Positions 1 to 6,408 of a stretch of DNA of 7,251 nt are shown piece after piece. The position numbers and the translations under genes were made by a program. Numbering within the stretch: the stretch's first letter is position 1; each line of letters begins with the position of its first letter. Location: assembly GCA_004562175.1 (NCBI GenBank), contig SFRS01000031.1:1-7251 (forward strand). The letters run 5' to 3'. Source of the DNA: a bacterium (GTDB lineage Bacteria > Bacillota > Negativicutes > Acidaminococcales > Acidaminococcaceae). Below the pieces are notes generated by a model that saw only the letters and a list, made by a program, of their open reading frames with translations, had not been told where the DNA came from and did no database searches.

Positions 1-1895
1 TTCTCCGCAATGAGCACTCTGCCTAGCAAAAAGCGGATGGCGTTTTCCGCTTCGCTCTCGTACTTGAGGAGGTCCACCGCAAAGCCGCACACGCTGGGCA
101 GCTTGGCAGCCGCTACCTCCTCCTGGGAGGGAAAGCGGCGTTGGATGGTATCCAAAGGTAGAAAGGTGGCGCGTCCGCTGCCGGTTTGCTTCAGGTAGGC
201 GATAGCCTGCTTGGCACCTTGGGCGCTGCGGCTCACAATATTTTGTGCGCCCTCGCCCAAGGCTGTTTCCATGGCCGCCACGTATTTGTCTTCAACCTGA
301 ATGAGCTCCGCCACCACGCCAATAAGCTCTTGGCGCCAGGGCGCCTGAGCCTTCAAGGCAGCCTTGATGCCGTTACCAAAGCCCTCATAGCTGTCCTGCA
401 TCCGGCGCAGTGTTTGGGCCTTGGTTTCCGCATTAGTGAGCTGACGCTGCACCTGCTGCTGCTTGGTTACCGTTTCGTGCAAAGTCTTGCGCAGCTGCTC
501 TAGCTGGGCGGTGAGCTCGGCGGCAGCCTTGGTCACCAGCTCCTGCTGGTGGCCGTTGCCGGCCTGTGCTTCCAGTAGTTTATTGTATTGGCTTTGGCTG
601 CGTTCCACCGCAGCCTCCGCCTCTTCGATGCTTTTTTTCAGCGCATCGCGCTTGCGCATGCGCTGCTCTTGGGCTTGCTCCAAGCTGCGCAGCTCGTTGC
701 GCAGCTTGAGTAGCTCCTGCATGCCGGCGAAGAATGCGCTTTGAGCAGTGCTGCTTTGGCTTTGGGCATCTGCCAAGGCCTTAGCCTGTTCGTCCCGCTG
801 AGCCTGTAGCTTGTTCACAGTGAGCTCAGCCTTAGCTCTGTCCTTGTCCACAGCGTCGAACTCCGCTGCCAAAGCCTGCATTTGTGCTTCCAGCTCGGCA
901 GCCTGTTGGCTCAGCTTGGCACTCGATTGCTCCAAGCGGGCCACCGCCCGCTTGCTTTGCTCAGCGCGCTCGCTGAGCACGTTTTGCTGGCCCCGCAGCT
1001 TTTCCAAAGCCTTTTCCCGGCCAGCAATCTCTTCCTGTAGCCGGCTGTAGCCCTCGGCCAATTGGTCCAGCTCCCGCTGTACCTGCACGGCCTCAGCCTC
1101 CCGGCTGCTTAATAGTGCTGCCTGATGACTGAAGAAATCTGCCGCGCTGGCCTTGCGCGCTTCCAAGGTCTGCTTCAAGCTTTCCATATTGTCCAGCTTT
1201 CGCAGCAGTACACTCAGCTGGCACAACCGCAGCTCGTCACTGAGTTCATTATATCTTGCTGTTTTTTCCGCAGCCTTAGCCAGGGGCTCCACCTGAGCCT
1301 CGACCTCGCTGCGAATGTCGTTAATGCGTGTTAAATTCATTGCCGTGTCGTCCAAGCGGCGCAGGGCATCCTTTTTGCGCAGGCGGTATTTGGCAATACC
1401 TGCCGCTTCTTCAAAAAGTCCGCGCCTGTCCTCAGGCCGACTGTTCAAAATCTCGTCGATTTTATTCTGTCCAATGATGGCCATGGAGCCCTTGCCGAGG
1501 CCCGTATCCGCCAGTAAATCCACGATATCCTTCAGACGACAATTCTTTTTATTGATGGCATAATCACTGTCGCCACTGCGATAGAGGCGTCGCGTGATGT
1601 TCACTGTCTCAAAATCCAAGGGCAGGGTGTGGTCGCTGTTATCAAATTCCAGATTGACCTCCGCCACCCCCAAAGGACGGCGCTTGCCACTGCCGGAAAA
1701 AATCACGTCCTCCATTTTGGAGCCACGCAAATACTTGGCGCTTTGCTCGCCCAAGGCCCACCGAATGGCATCAGAAATATTGCTCTTGCCCGAGCCATTG
1801 GGCCCCACAACAGCAGTAATTCCCTTATCAAAGCTTAATTCAGTTTTATCCGCAAAGGATTTAAAGCCATAGGTCGTAAAGGACTTCAAGCGCAC
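1..1895 (-). CDS. smc: Chromosome segregation protein SMC, N-terminal half (runs off left edge)
   Basis: SMC is the ATPase of the bacterial condensin-like complex with ScpA and ScpB; it organises and separates chromosomes. The frame is open for 631 residues with no stop and leaves the window. It opens with a typical SMC head: the start [17 protein letters not shown], Walker A GPNGSGKS at residues 31-38, [14 protein letters not shown] at about 56-69, and the Q-loop region GQNKIDEIL at about 142-150 followed by [11 protein letters not shown]. Residues from about 165 to 510 are rich in Ala, Gln, Glu, Lys and Leu, as expected for the coiled-coil arm. The hinge starts near 526 ([20 protein letters not shown], then [13 protein letters not shown]) and is cut by the edge. 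The Walker B half lies outside. The family is about 1180 residues long, so roughly the first half is here. The start is GTG: the upstream frame stops three codons earlier, and AGGTGA lies 6 bases before it. No frameshift seen. Confidence 0.97.
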   Translation of the reverse strand, partial: MRLKSFTTYGFKSFADKTELSFDKGITAVVGPNGSGKSNISDAIRWALGEQSAKYLRGSKMEDVIFSGSGKRRPLGVAEVNLEFDNSDHTLPLDFETVNITRRLYRSGDSDYAINKKNCRLKDIVDLLADTGLGKGSMAIIGQNKIDEILNSRPEDRRGLFEEAAGIAKYRLRKKDALRRLDDTAMNLTRINDIRSEVEAQVEPLAKAAEKTARYNELSDELRLCQLSVLLRKLDNMESLKQTLEARKASAADFFSHQAALLSSREAEAVQVQRELDQLAEGYSRLQEEIAGREKALEKLRGQQNVLSERAEQSKRAVARLEQSSAKLSQQAAELEAQMQALAAEFDAVDKDRAKAELTVNKLQAQRDEQAKALADAQSQSSTAQSAFFAGMQELLKLRNELRSLEQAQEQRMRKRDALKKSIEEAEAAVERSQSQYNKLLEAQAGNGHQQELVTKAAAELTAQLEQLRKTLHETVTKQQQVQRQLTNAETKAQTLRRMQDSYEGFGNGIKAALKAQAPWRQELIGVVAELIQVEDKYVAAMETALGEGAQNIVSRSAQGAKQAIAYLKQTGSGRATFLPLDTIQRRFPSQEEVAAAKLPSVCGFAVDLLKYESEAENAIRFLLGRVLIAE

Positions 1896-1901
1896 TAATA
1901 A

Positions 1902-1907
1902 TCACCT
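1902..1907 (-). promoter_or_regulatory. Ribosome binding site fixing the GTG start of smc
   Basis: On the minus strand AGGTGA stands 6 bases before the GTG codon whose first base is 1895. An in-frame TGA lies just upstream and there is no ATG between, so this site decides the smc start. Confidence 0.75.
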
Positions 1908-1956
1908 AATTCATTCGATAGTAATTTCATTTTATCTTTATATTTTATCATAAGTT

Positions 1957-1987
1957 GGGCTCGCTTTACAAGCCACAGGACGAGCCC
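1957..1987 (-). repeat. Inverted repeat across the stop codon of the radical SAM gene
   Basis: GGGCTCG at 1957-1963 and CGAGCCC at 1981-1987 form a perfect 7-bp stem with a 17-base loop. The repeat spans the last codons and the TAA of the radical SAM gene. On the minus strand the stem is followed by AACTTATGATAAAAT, which has no run of T, so it does not look like a normal intrinsic terminator. It may act as an attenuator, an RNA-processing stem or a 3' stabiliser between this gene and smc, or be chance. Confidence 0.4.
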
Positions 1988-2982
1988 ATCTTGCATAAAT
2001 TAATGCCTTCTCCTGAAGATGGCATAATCGTAATTTTCAAATTGGGAAATAACCCCTGCCAATACTGCATATTACAGTTCTTCAGACCGCGCAGCTTGGA
2101 TTCCATTTGGCGTGGACAATGAAAAATGACACCCTCTGCTCCACCTGCCACCAGCTGCTGCAGTATGGGTGTGAAATGTTCTCGCAGCACTCGACTTTTC
2201 ACCAACTCGCCCATGGCAGGATGAAAGGGCCCGGCCACAATATTGCCCTCGACGCAAAGCTCCTCGTCCGGCTGCAGACCGATGCGAATAACATTAATGC
2301 CGGCGCTGCGCAGAGCTTTATACACATAGGCACTCTGCGTCACTGCCTCCTCTAAGCTCAGGGGTTCGAACTCACCCTTAGCATAGCTTACGGCCAAAGG
2401 GGTATCCTTGATTACCAGTAAGGGATAAATTCTCGCAATATCTGGCTGCATTTGCGCAACTCTTTGGGCAGTATCCTGCACACTGGCAAAGCTTTGCCCA
2501 GGCATCCCCACCATGAGCTGGATACCTGTTTTAAAGCCAAAGTCCCGCAGCAGCTTATGAGCTGCGTACACGGCCTCAGCGCTGTGCCCCCGCTCGGCCC
2601 TTTGCAAAACAGCGTCATCCAAAGACTGCACGCCCAGCTCCACCAGCTCCACATGATGCTCCTTGAGTAGCTGCAAGCGTTCTGCATCAATATAGTCTGG
2701 TCGGGTGGACAGACGCACGCTACCAATAACGCCATTGTCAAAAAGCTCATCCGTAAAGGCTAAAAGCTGCCTTTGCAAAGCCATATCCAGACCTGTAAAG
2801 GAGCCGCCGTAAAAGGCTGCTTCATTGGCCCTACCGGGCTTAATCCACTGCAGCCAACGCTCAATTTGTGCCTTAGCTTCCACCACCGCCGCCGATTTTT
2901 GTCCACTGATAGTTTTTTGATTACAAAACACGCATTGATGGGGACAGCCTGCGTGGGGTATAAAAATTGGTATAATAGACAT
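1966..2982 (-). CDS. Elp3-like radical SAM protein without an acetyltransferase domain
   Basis: The protein has 338 residues. Near the N-terminus is the radical SAM cluster motif CX3CX2C at C13, C17 and C20 (GCPHQCVFCNQ), whose cysteines bind a 4Fe-4S cluster and with S-adenosylmethionine generate a 5'-deoxyadenosyl radical. YGGSFTGL at 58-65, STRPDYI at 92-98 and LVELGVQSLDD further on are typical of the Elp3 group (COG1243). Full-length Elp3 carries a C-terminal GNAT acetyltransferase domain after the radical SAM part; here the chain ends too early for one, and the C-terminal third fits the short accessory domain of this subfamily. The substrate is unknown; RNA modification is a guess from Elp3. 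The ATG start is supported by AAGGAT 6 bases upstream and by the motif position. Smc follows after 70 bases on the same strand, an arrangement I recall from several Firmicutes; the two may be cotranscribed. Confidence 0.88.
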   Translation of the reverse strand: MSIIPIFIPHAGCPHQCVFCNQKTISGQKSAAVVEAKAQIERWLQWIKPGRANEAAFYGGSFTGLDMALQRQLLAFTDELFDNGVIGSVRLSTRPDYIDAERLQLLKEHHVELVELGVQSLDDAVLQRAERGHSAEAVYAAHKLLRDFGFKTGIQLMVGMPGQSFASVQDTAQRVAQMQPDIARIYPLLVIKDTPLAVSYAKGEFEPLSLEEAVTQSAYVYKALRSAGINVIRIGLQPDEELCVEGNIVAGPFHPAMGELVKSRVLREHFTPILQQLVAGGAEGVIFHCPRQMESKLRGLKNCNMQYWQGLFPNLKITIMPSSGEGINLCKMGSSCGL

Positions 2983-2988
2983 AAGCTA

Positions 2989-2994
2989 ATCCTT
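2989..2994 (-). promoter_or_regulatory. Ribosome binding site of the radical SAM gene
   Basis: On the minus strand AAGGAT lies 6 bases before the ATG at 2982-2980. It supports that codon as the start, which places the CX3CX2C motif 12 residues in, normal for the family. Confidence 0.65.
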
Positions 2995-3000
2995 TTTAAA

Positions 3001-3081
3001 CACAACAAAAGCAGGTATCTGGATTTTCACTAGGAGCATTTTATTTATCTGCAAAACACTCACCTACTCCACAATACCTGC
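3001..3081 (-). terminator. Possible terminator or structured RNA between the phosphatase and radical SAM genes
   Basis: GCAGGTAT at 3011-3018 and ATACCTGC at 3074-3081 are perfect 8-bp inverted arms. On the minus strand the first arm follows CAAAAAATAG, right after the phosphatase stop, and the second arm is followed by TTTTGTTGTG, an arrangement common in intrinsic terminators. The 55-base loop is unusually long. It can fold further through TGG/CCA, TAGG/CCTA and a short GCA/TGC hairpin, which would shorten the effective loop. On the plus strand the stem is followed by CTATTTTTT, so it could work both ways, although no plus-strand gene lies upstream here. Confidence 0.42.
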
Positions 3082-3091
3082 CTATTTTTTG

Positions 3092-3913
3092 CTAGTGCAG
3101 CTGCTCTTCCTCCGCCTGCTTGGTCAAAATAGCCTCAATGACCATGGCTACGCCATCATTATCATTGGAGGCCGTCACAATTTTGGCGTGATTTTTCACC
3201 GCATCCTTGGCATTACCCATGGCCACACCAATACCCGCGTTGGCAATCATCTTTACATCATTGTTGGAATCGCCAATGCACATGATTTCGGCCGGCGTAA
3301 TACCGTAGCTTGCTGCCACGGACTTTACTGCCTCCCATTTATTAATGCCCGGTTCCATAAGCTCCAAAAAATTATCCTTGGAGCTAGTCACATCCAGCTT
3401 ACCCTTGAACTTAGCAGCAAAATCCTGCCACACCTGCTGGAACTCAGCTGCCTCGGTCATCACGAGAATCTTATAGGGAGCCTCGTCCGTATGGTAAACT
3501 GCGTCACCGATAGCTGTGGTTTGAATACCGCTGATTTTGCTGTACATGCGAGAGCATGCGTTTTCCGTATGAATCAAAATCTGGTCGCCCACATACAGCT
3601 GCAGGTAGTAACCCTTTTCCTTGCAAAAGGCTAAAACCTCATTGGCCGTGCTCAAGGTCATCTTGTGCTCGTAAAAAACCTTGCCGCTGAGACTGCCCTT
3701 AACCAGAGCACCATTATAGGTCACCAAGGGCACATCCAGTCCCAAGCGCTCCGCATAGGGGCGCACGGATACATACATTCTGCCGGTTGCCAAAAGGAAC
3801 ACCTTACCCGCTGCCAAAGCATTTCTAATAGCAGCCTCGTTGCGGGGGCTAATCTGGCATTTACTATTTAAAAGCGTATCGTCCATATCACTGGCGATAA
3901 GTTTAATCTCCAT
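3092..3913 (-). CDS. Cof-type HAD-superfamily phosphatase
   Basis: This 273-residue protein is a soluble Mg-dependent phosphatase of the Cof/YidA branch of the HAD superfamily. All four motifs are visible: motif I DMDDT at 9-13, with D9 as nucleophile and D11 as acid/base; motif II TGR at 43-45; motif III lysine, likely K192 in GINKWEAV; and motif IV GDSNNDVKM at 214-222 with D215 and D219 for metal. The stretch between motifs II and III matches the C2-type cap of Cof proteins, and the length is normal for this branch (about 270). Such enzymes hydrolyse sugar phosphates, FMN, pyridoxal phosphate or similar small molecules; the true substrate cannot be read from sequence. The ATG overlaps the TAA of the membrane-protein gene upstream by one base, and AAGGAG lies 6 bases before it, so the two are probably translationally coupled. 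Confidence 0.92.
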   Translation of the reverse strand: MEIKLIASDMDDTLLNSKCQISPRNEAAIRNALAAGKVFLLATGRMYVSVRPYAERLGLDVPLVTYNGALVKGSLSGKVFYEHKMTLSTANEVLAFCKEKGYYLQLYVGDQILIHTENACSRMYSKISGIQTTAIGDAVYHTDEAPYKILVMTEAAEFQQVWQDFAAKFKGKLDVTSSKDNFLELMEPGINKWEAVKSVAASYGITPAEIMCIGDSNNDVKMIANAGIGVAMGNAKDAVKNHAKIVTASNDNDGVAMVIEAILTKQAEEEQLH

Positions 3914-4320
3914 TAATTACTCCTTCTTCTGATGATTTTCTCCAAAACAATACCTACGAGCGGATATACTAACAGTAAAAATACCAGATGGGTTACGCTG
4001 GTATGCATGGTATAGCCCGGCATCAGCTTGGCCAAGGTAATAGCTCCCTCCCACACGAAGGCTGCCGTAACAACAATGGCTTTGAGCAAATCGCTATGCA
4101 TGCCCAAGGCCTGCTCCAGCTCCGCTTCCTTGAAGGGCTTGCTCACAATAAGCCACATGAGTCCAAGTCCCATGTTCACAATGAAGCCCTCGATGAAGGC
4201 TCCGGCCACCAAGCCGCCCAAGGTCACCACCTCAAGCCAATTTGTGGCATATTCCACTAGAAAAAATATCACGCTTAATGTCAGCCACATGGTGGCCCAA
4301 TTATAAAATCTTTCCTTCAT
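3913..4320 (-). CDS. Small four-helix inner-membrane protein of unknown function
   Basis: I do not recognise this 135-residue protein. It has four hydrophobic stretches at about 8-29, 31-60, 78-99 and 109-130, so it is probably a polytopic cytoplasmic-membrane protein, with a basic C-terminal tail (KIIRRRSN). Acidic residues fall inside or at the edge of predicted helices: E23, E44, E91. Two stretches resemble each other, AGAFIEGF (40-46) and TAAFVWEGA (85-93), perhaps a weak internal duplication. The frame continues upstream to an ATG at 4389, but I chose the ATG at 4320: a TATAAT on this strand lies at 4342-4337, within that extension, GGTGAT lies just before the chosen ATG, and the first helix begins soon after MKERFYNW. 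The gene overlaps the downstream phosphatase by one base (TAATG). A role in transport, or a partner of the phosphatase, is possible but unsupported. Confidence 0.75.
   Translation of the reverse strand: MKERFYNWATMWLTLSVIFFLVEYATNWLEVVTLGGLVAGAFIEGFIVNMGLGLMWLIVSKPFKEAELEQALGMHSDLLKAIVVTAAFVWEGAITLAKLMPGYTMHTSVTHLVFLLLVYPLVGIVLEKIIRRRSN
3920..3925 (-). promoter_or_regulatory. Ribosome binding site of the phosphatase inside the upstream gene
   Basis: On the minus strand AAGGAG lies 6 bases before the ATG at 3913-3911 and within the last codons of the membrane-protein gene. The 1-base stop/start overlap and this strong site indicate translational coupling. Confidence 0.8.
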
Positions 4321-4336
4321 AACATCACCGCTGTCT

Positions 4337-4342
4337 ATTATA
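4337..4342 (-). promoter_or_regulatory. -10 box of the minus-strand membrane-protein/phosphatase operon
   Basis: The minus strand reads ATGTTATAATAGAC, containing a perfect TATAAT. The region 17 bases upstream (TGTTCA) is a poor -35. Transcription would start near 4330, leaving only about ten untranslated bases before the ATG at 4320, a very short leader that barely includes GGTGAT (4329-4324). The call therefore rests on the -10 alone. Confidence 0.45.
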
Positions 4343-4373
4343 ACATAGAAATTGCTTTCTGAACACTTTATTA

Positions 4374-4402
4374 TTGTTGCACAGGCCAATAAATGGTATA
4401 AT
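4374..4402 (+). promoter_or_regulatory. Promoter of yhdT-panF with extended -10
   Basis: TTGTTG at 4374-4379, a 17-base spacer, and TATAAT at 4397-4402 preceded by TGG give an extended -10 sigma-70/SigA-type promoter. Transcription should start near 4409, about 100 bases before the yhdT start. It is divergent from the minus-strand -10 at 4337-4342, so the two promoters lie close together and could interfere or share a regulator. Confidence 0.65.
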
Positions 4403-4408
4403 GAATTA

Positions 4409-4508
4409 TTAGCAAGGAGTTCAGTTCACACTCATCCTTGGTTGGTGCTTGTGACCGGTAACTCACGTAAGGTTGTTGATGATGGATATGTTTGAAAGGA
4501 GCTTAGGA
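4409..4508 (+). promoter_or_regulatory. Long 5' leader of yhdT-panF with pairing potential
   Basis: About 100 untranslated bases separate the predicted transcription start from the yhdT ATG. One possible fold pairs TCATCCTT (4432-4439) with AAG (4469-4471) and GATGA (4478-4482), closing on GTTGGT (4441-4446) with ACC (4454-4456) and AAC (4460-4462). An alternative pairs GTGA (4451-4454) with TCAC (4463-4466). GTGACCGGTAAC (4451-4462) is also a near-perfect DNA palindrome and could be an operator. An AAGGAG at 4414-4419 has no ATG at a useful distance. I cannot match the leader to a known riboswitch class by eye. Confidence 0.35.
4495..4501 (+). promoter_or_regulatory. Ribosome binding site deciding the yhdT start
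   Basis: AAAGGAG lies 7 bases before the ATG at 4509. In-frame ATGs also occur at 4479, 4482 and 4488, but the only site in front of them is a weaker AAGG at 4469-4472, so 4509 is preferred. Confidence 0.8.
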
Positions 4509-4763
4509 ATGAAAAGAAGCGAAAAATTTCGTCAGGCCAATCGGGAAGCCAAGGCTACCTGTGTAGCAGCTGCTGCCGTCATCGTCTTTTGGATTTTGGC
4601 CGGCTTTGGCTTGGCCGATAGTGATATCACCTTCCTGCACACGCCCCTGTGGGTTTGGGGTGGTTGCGTTGGTACCTGGATTTTTGCAGTCTTGGTGACC
4701 ATTTTCCTCAGCAAGAAGGTCTTCAAAAACTTTGATTTAGACAGCAAGGAGGGAGACAAATAA
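4509..4763 (+). CDS. yhdT: YhdT-family small membrane protein partnering PanF
   Basis: This 84-residue protein matches the YhdT family (DUF997), which sits next to panF in E. coli and many other bacteria and is regarded as a small companion of the sodium/pantothenate symporter, without proven biochemical role. Two membrane segments are visible, at about 18-36 and 46-67, after a charged N-terminus; FRQANREAKATC at 7-18 resembles E. coli FVQAHKEARWAL near its start, which also supports beginning at 4509 and not at the earlier in-frame ATGs. The C-terminus is charged (KNFDLDSKEGDK) and probably cytoplasmic. The stop overlaps the panF start as TAATG, so the two are made together from the promoter at 4374-4402. 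Confidence 0.85.
   Translation: MKRSEKFRQANREAKATCVAAAAVIVFWILAGFGLADSDITFLHTPLWVWGGCVGTWIFAVLVTIFLSKKVFKNFDLDSKEGDK
4746..4752 (+). promoter_or_regulatory. Ribosome binding site of panF inside yhdT
   Basis: AAGGAGG lies in the last yhdT codons, 10 bases before the panF ATG at 4763. With the 1-base stop/start overlap this indicates coupled translation of the two subunits. Confidence 0.8.
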
Positions 4764-6256
4764 TGGGTAACCTGCTTAATCTGCTCCCTGTTCTGCTTTT
4801 TTTGGTGGGTATGCTGGGCATCAGTGCTTATATCCAAAGGGCCTCCCATGAGGACCGCCAAAAGAATTTTGCCAAGGATTATTTCATCGGCGGTCGCACC
4901 TTGGGCGGCTTCGTCTTGGCCATGACCACAGCTGCCACCTATAGCAGTGTCAGCACCTTCGTGGGCGGTCCCGGCATGGCCTGGGTCATCGGCTACGGCT
5001 GGTTATACATGGCCATCGTGCAGGTTGTAGTAATCTTCTTAGTTTTGGGCGTCTTTGGCAAAAAAATCGCTCTCATCGCCCGCGAGATTGATGCTGTAAC
5101 TGTTATTGATGTGCTCCGTGCACGCTATGAGTCCAATCTACTGGCCAACATGGCAGCCTTGGTGATGGTGGCCTTCTTCTGCTCTACCATGGTAGCCCAA
5201 TTCGTTGGCGCAGCCAAGCTTTTTGAAGCAGTTACCGGCTTTTCCTATGTAACCGGCCTCAGTCTCTTTGGTTTAATCGTCGTTATTTATACCACTATCG
5301 GTGGCTTTAAGGGCGTGGCTGTCACCGACGCCTGCTGTGCCATTGCCATGGTAGTGGGCATGTGCGTTTTAATGGGCGGCATGATGAGTGCCGGCGGCGG
5401 CTTTGATAATATGATGCAATATATCAGCACCAAGCATCCCGATATGCTGGAGCCCCTGTCCCGTGGCAAAATGCCCATTTCTCTGTACATCAGCCAATGG
5501 CTTTTGGTAGGCATTTGTACCTTGGCCCTGCCCCAATCCGTTGTACGTGGCATCAGCTACAAGGACACTAAGGCCTTGCACAAGGCCATGATTATTGGTA
5601 CCATCGTCATCGGTATCATGACGCTGGTGGCAACTTGGATTGGTGTGCTCAGCAAGGGCATCCTCACCGAGGGCATCAAGGCCTATGGCAGCGTGGATAA
5701 TATTATTCCCATTGCCATTGTCAAGAGCCTGTCTCCCTTCTGGGCCGGTGTTATCATTATCGGGCCCATTGCGGCCACTATCTCCACCGTTTCTTCCCTG
5801 CTTTTGGCCACCTCTTCCTCCATCGTCAAGGATGTGTACATGAATATGAAGGGTGCCAAGGGCGAAAGCTTGACCAACAGTATGGTCAGAGTATACAGCT
5901 TGACTGCTACTGTAGTTTTGGGTCTGGTGGTTTATGCCATCGCCATCAATCCACCCACGGTTATTTGGCAGATCAACATGTTCGCCTTTGGCGGCTTGGA
6001 AACTGCCTTCTTCTGGGTTCTGATTTTTGGTCTCTTCTGGCCTAAGGCTAATAAATATGGTGCCATTGCTGCTATGGGCGGCGGTGTGCTGGTTTATTGC
6101 GTGACCATGGCTATGAAGATTAAATTCATGAGCCTGCACCAAATCACCTTGGGTATCTTCTTCTCCCTGCTGCTCTTCCTCATCGGCAATGCCATGGGCA
6201 AGACCCATGACGAGAAGGTTCTGCGCATCTTCTTCCCGGAAAGATTTGATGATTAA
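4763..6256 (+). CDS. panF: Sodium/pantothenate symporter PanF
   Basis: PanF imports pantothenate, the precursor of coenzyme A, across the cytoplasmic membrane with Na+. It belongs to the sodium:solute symporter (SSS) family. The 497 residues are close to the E. coli length (about 480) and strongly hydrophobic, compatible with the family's 13 helices. Close matches to E. coli PanF that I can recall include DYFIGGRTLGGFVLAMT (39-55; E. coli EYFLGSRSMGGIVLAMT), ATYSSVSTFVGGPG (58-71), VRGISYKDTKALHKAMIIGT (about 262-281) and AFGGLETAFFW (about 407-417). The helix holding TISTVSSLLLATSSS near 336-350 carries the Ser/Thr-rich sequence expected at the Na+ site. The agreement runs through the whole protein, so pantothenate is a better call than proline or another SSS substrate, but transport specificity is still by homology. 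It is translated with yhdT and followed by a strong terminator. Confidence 0.93.
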   Translation: MGNLLNLLPVLLFLVGMLGISAYIQRASHEDRQKNFAKDYFIGGRTLGGFVLAMTTAATYSSVSTFVGGPGMAWVIGYGWLYMAIVQVVVIFLVLGVFGKKIALIAREIDAVTVIDVLRARYESNLLANMAALVMVAFFCSTMVAQFVGAAKLFEAVTGFSYVTGLSLFGLIVVIYTTIGGFKGVAVTDACCAIAMVVGMCVLMGGMMSAGGGFDNMMQYISTKHPDMLEPLSRGKMPISLYISQWLLVGICTLALPQSVVRGISYKDTKALHKAMIIGTIVIGIMTLVATWIGVLSKGILTEGIKAYGSVDNIIPIAIVKSLSPFWAGVIIIGPIAATISTVSSLLLATSSSIVKDVYMNMKGAKGESLTNSMVRVYSLTATVVLGLVVYAIAINPPTVIWQINMFAFGGLETAFFWVLIFGLFWPKANKYGAIAAMGGGVLVYCVTMAMKIKFMSLHQITLGIFFSLLLFLIGNAMGKTHDEKVLRIFFPERFDD

Positions 6257-6273
6257 TAATTAAAGCGAAAAAT

Positions 6274-6315
6274 AAGCCCCCTGCTCTACTGTTTTTTACA
6301 GTGTGCAGGGGGCTT
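6274..6315 (+). terminator. Hairpin terminator between the convergent panF and dehydrogenase genes
   Basis: AAGCCCCCTGC at 6274-6284 and GCAGGGGGCTT at 6305-6315 form a perfect 11-bp stem, and ACTGT/ACAGT (6288-6292/6298-6302) extends it around a TTTTT loop. It starts 18 bases after the panF stop. On the plus strand it is followed by TGCATTATTGC, a weak tail; on the minus strand by ATTTTTCGCTTTAATT, a better T-rich tail. It probably terminates both panF and the converging dehydrogenase transcript. Confidence 0.85.
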
Positions 6316-6349
6316 TGCATTATTGCATAAAAGCTTCCTTAGTCTTCTT

Positions 6350-6370
6350 CGTGTAACGAAACGTTACTCG
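6350..6370. repeat. Perfect 6-bp inverted repeat, possible operator or stem-loop
   Basis: GTAACG (6353-6358), AAA, CGTTAC (6362-6367) is perfectly symmetrical, with flanking CG/CG (6350-6351/6369-6370) adding two more pairs after one mismatch. No T run follows on either strand. The three-base loop is tight for RNA. It lies 39 bases past the dehydrogenase stop, away from any start codon, so an operator role for the visible genes is unlikely; it may be a 3' stabilising stem. Confidence 0.4.
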
Positions 6371-6408
6371 AAAAGCATGTTCGTAATTATTTTGATACGG
6401 GACGCGCC

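Noticed and set aside
10..1872. Several plus-strand open frames of 60-105 codons opposite smc
   Set aside because: They are rich in Ser, Leu and Ala, as expected from the complement of Ala/Gln/Glu/Lys-rich coiled-coil codons, and overlap one continuous SMC frame with conserved motifs.
3089..3634. A 181-codon plus-strand open frame opposite the HAD phosphatase
   Set aside because: The minus frame carries all four HAD motifs. The plus frame has no recognisable domain and no convincing ribosome site.
4321..4389. N-terminal extension of the membrane protein to an ATG at 4389
   Set aside because: A perfect -10 box for this strand lies inside the extension, the added residues are not membrane-like, and the ATG at 4320 has GGTGAT before it.
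4445..4495. Short leader peptide starting GTG at 4445 (16 codons)
   Set aside because: The only nearby strong ribosome site (4414-4419) is about 25 bases upstream, too far, and the peptide has no run of a regulatory amino acid.
4473..4508. Earlier in-frame starts for yhdT (TTG 4473, ATG 4479, 4482 and 4488)
   Set aside because: The AAAGGAG site is 7 bases from the ATG at 4509, and similarity to E. coli YhdT begins just after that codon.
5369..6208. A 279-codon open frame antisense to panF, rich in His, Gly and Gln
   Set aside because: It lies wholly opposite a well-supported PanF, its composition is what the complement of hydrophobic codons gives, no domain is recognisable, and no ribosome site or promoter was seen.
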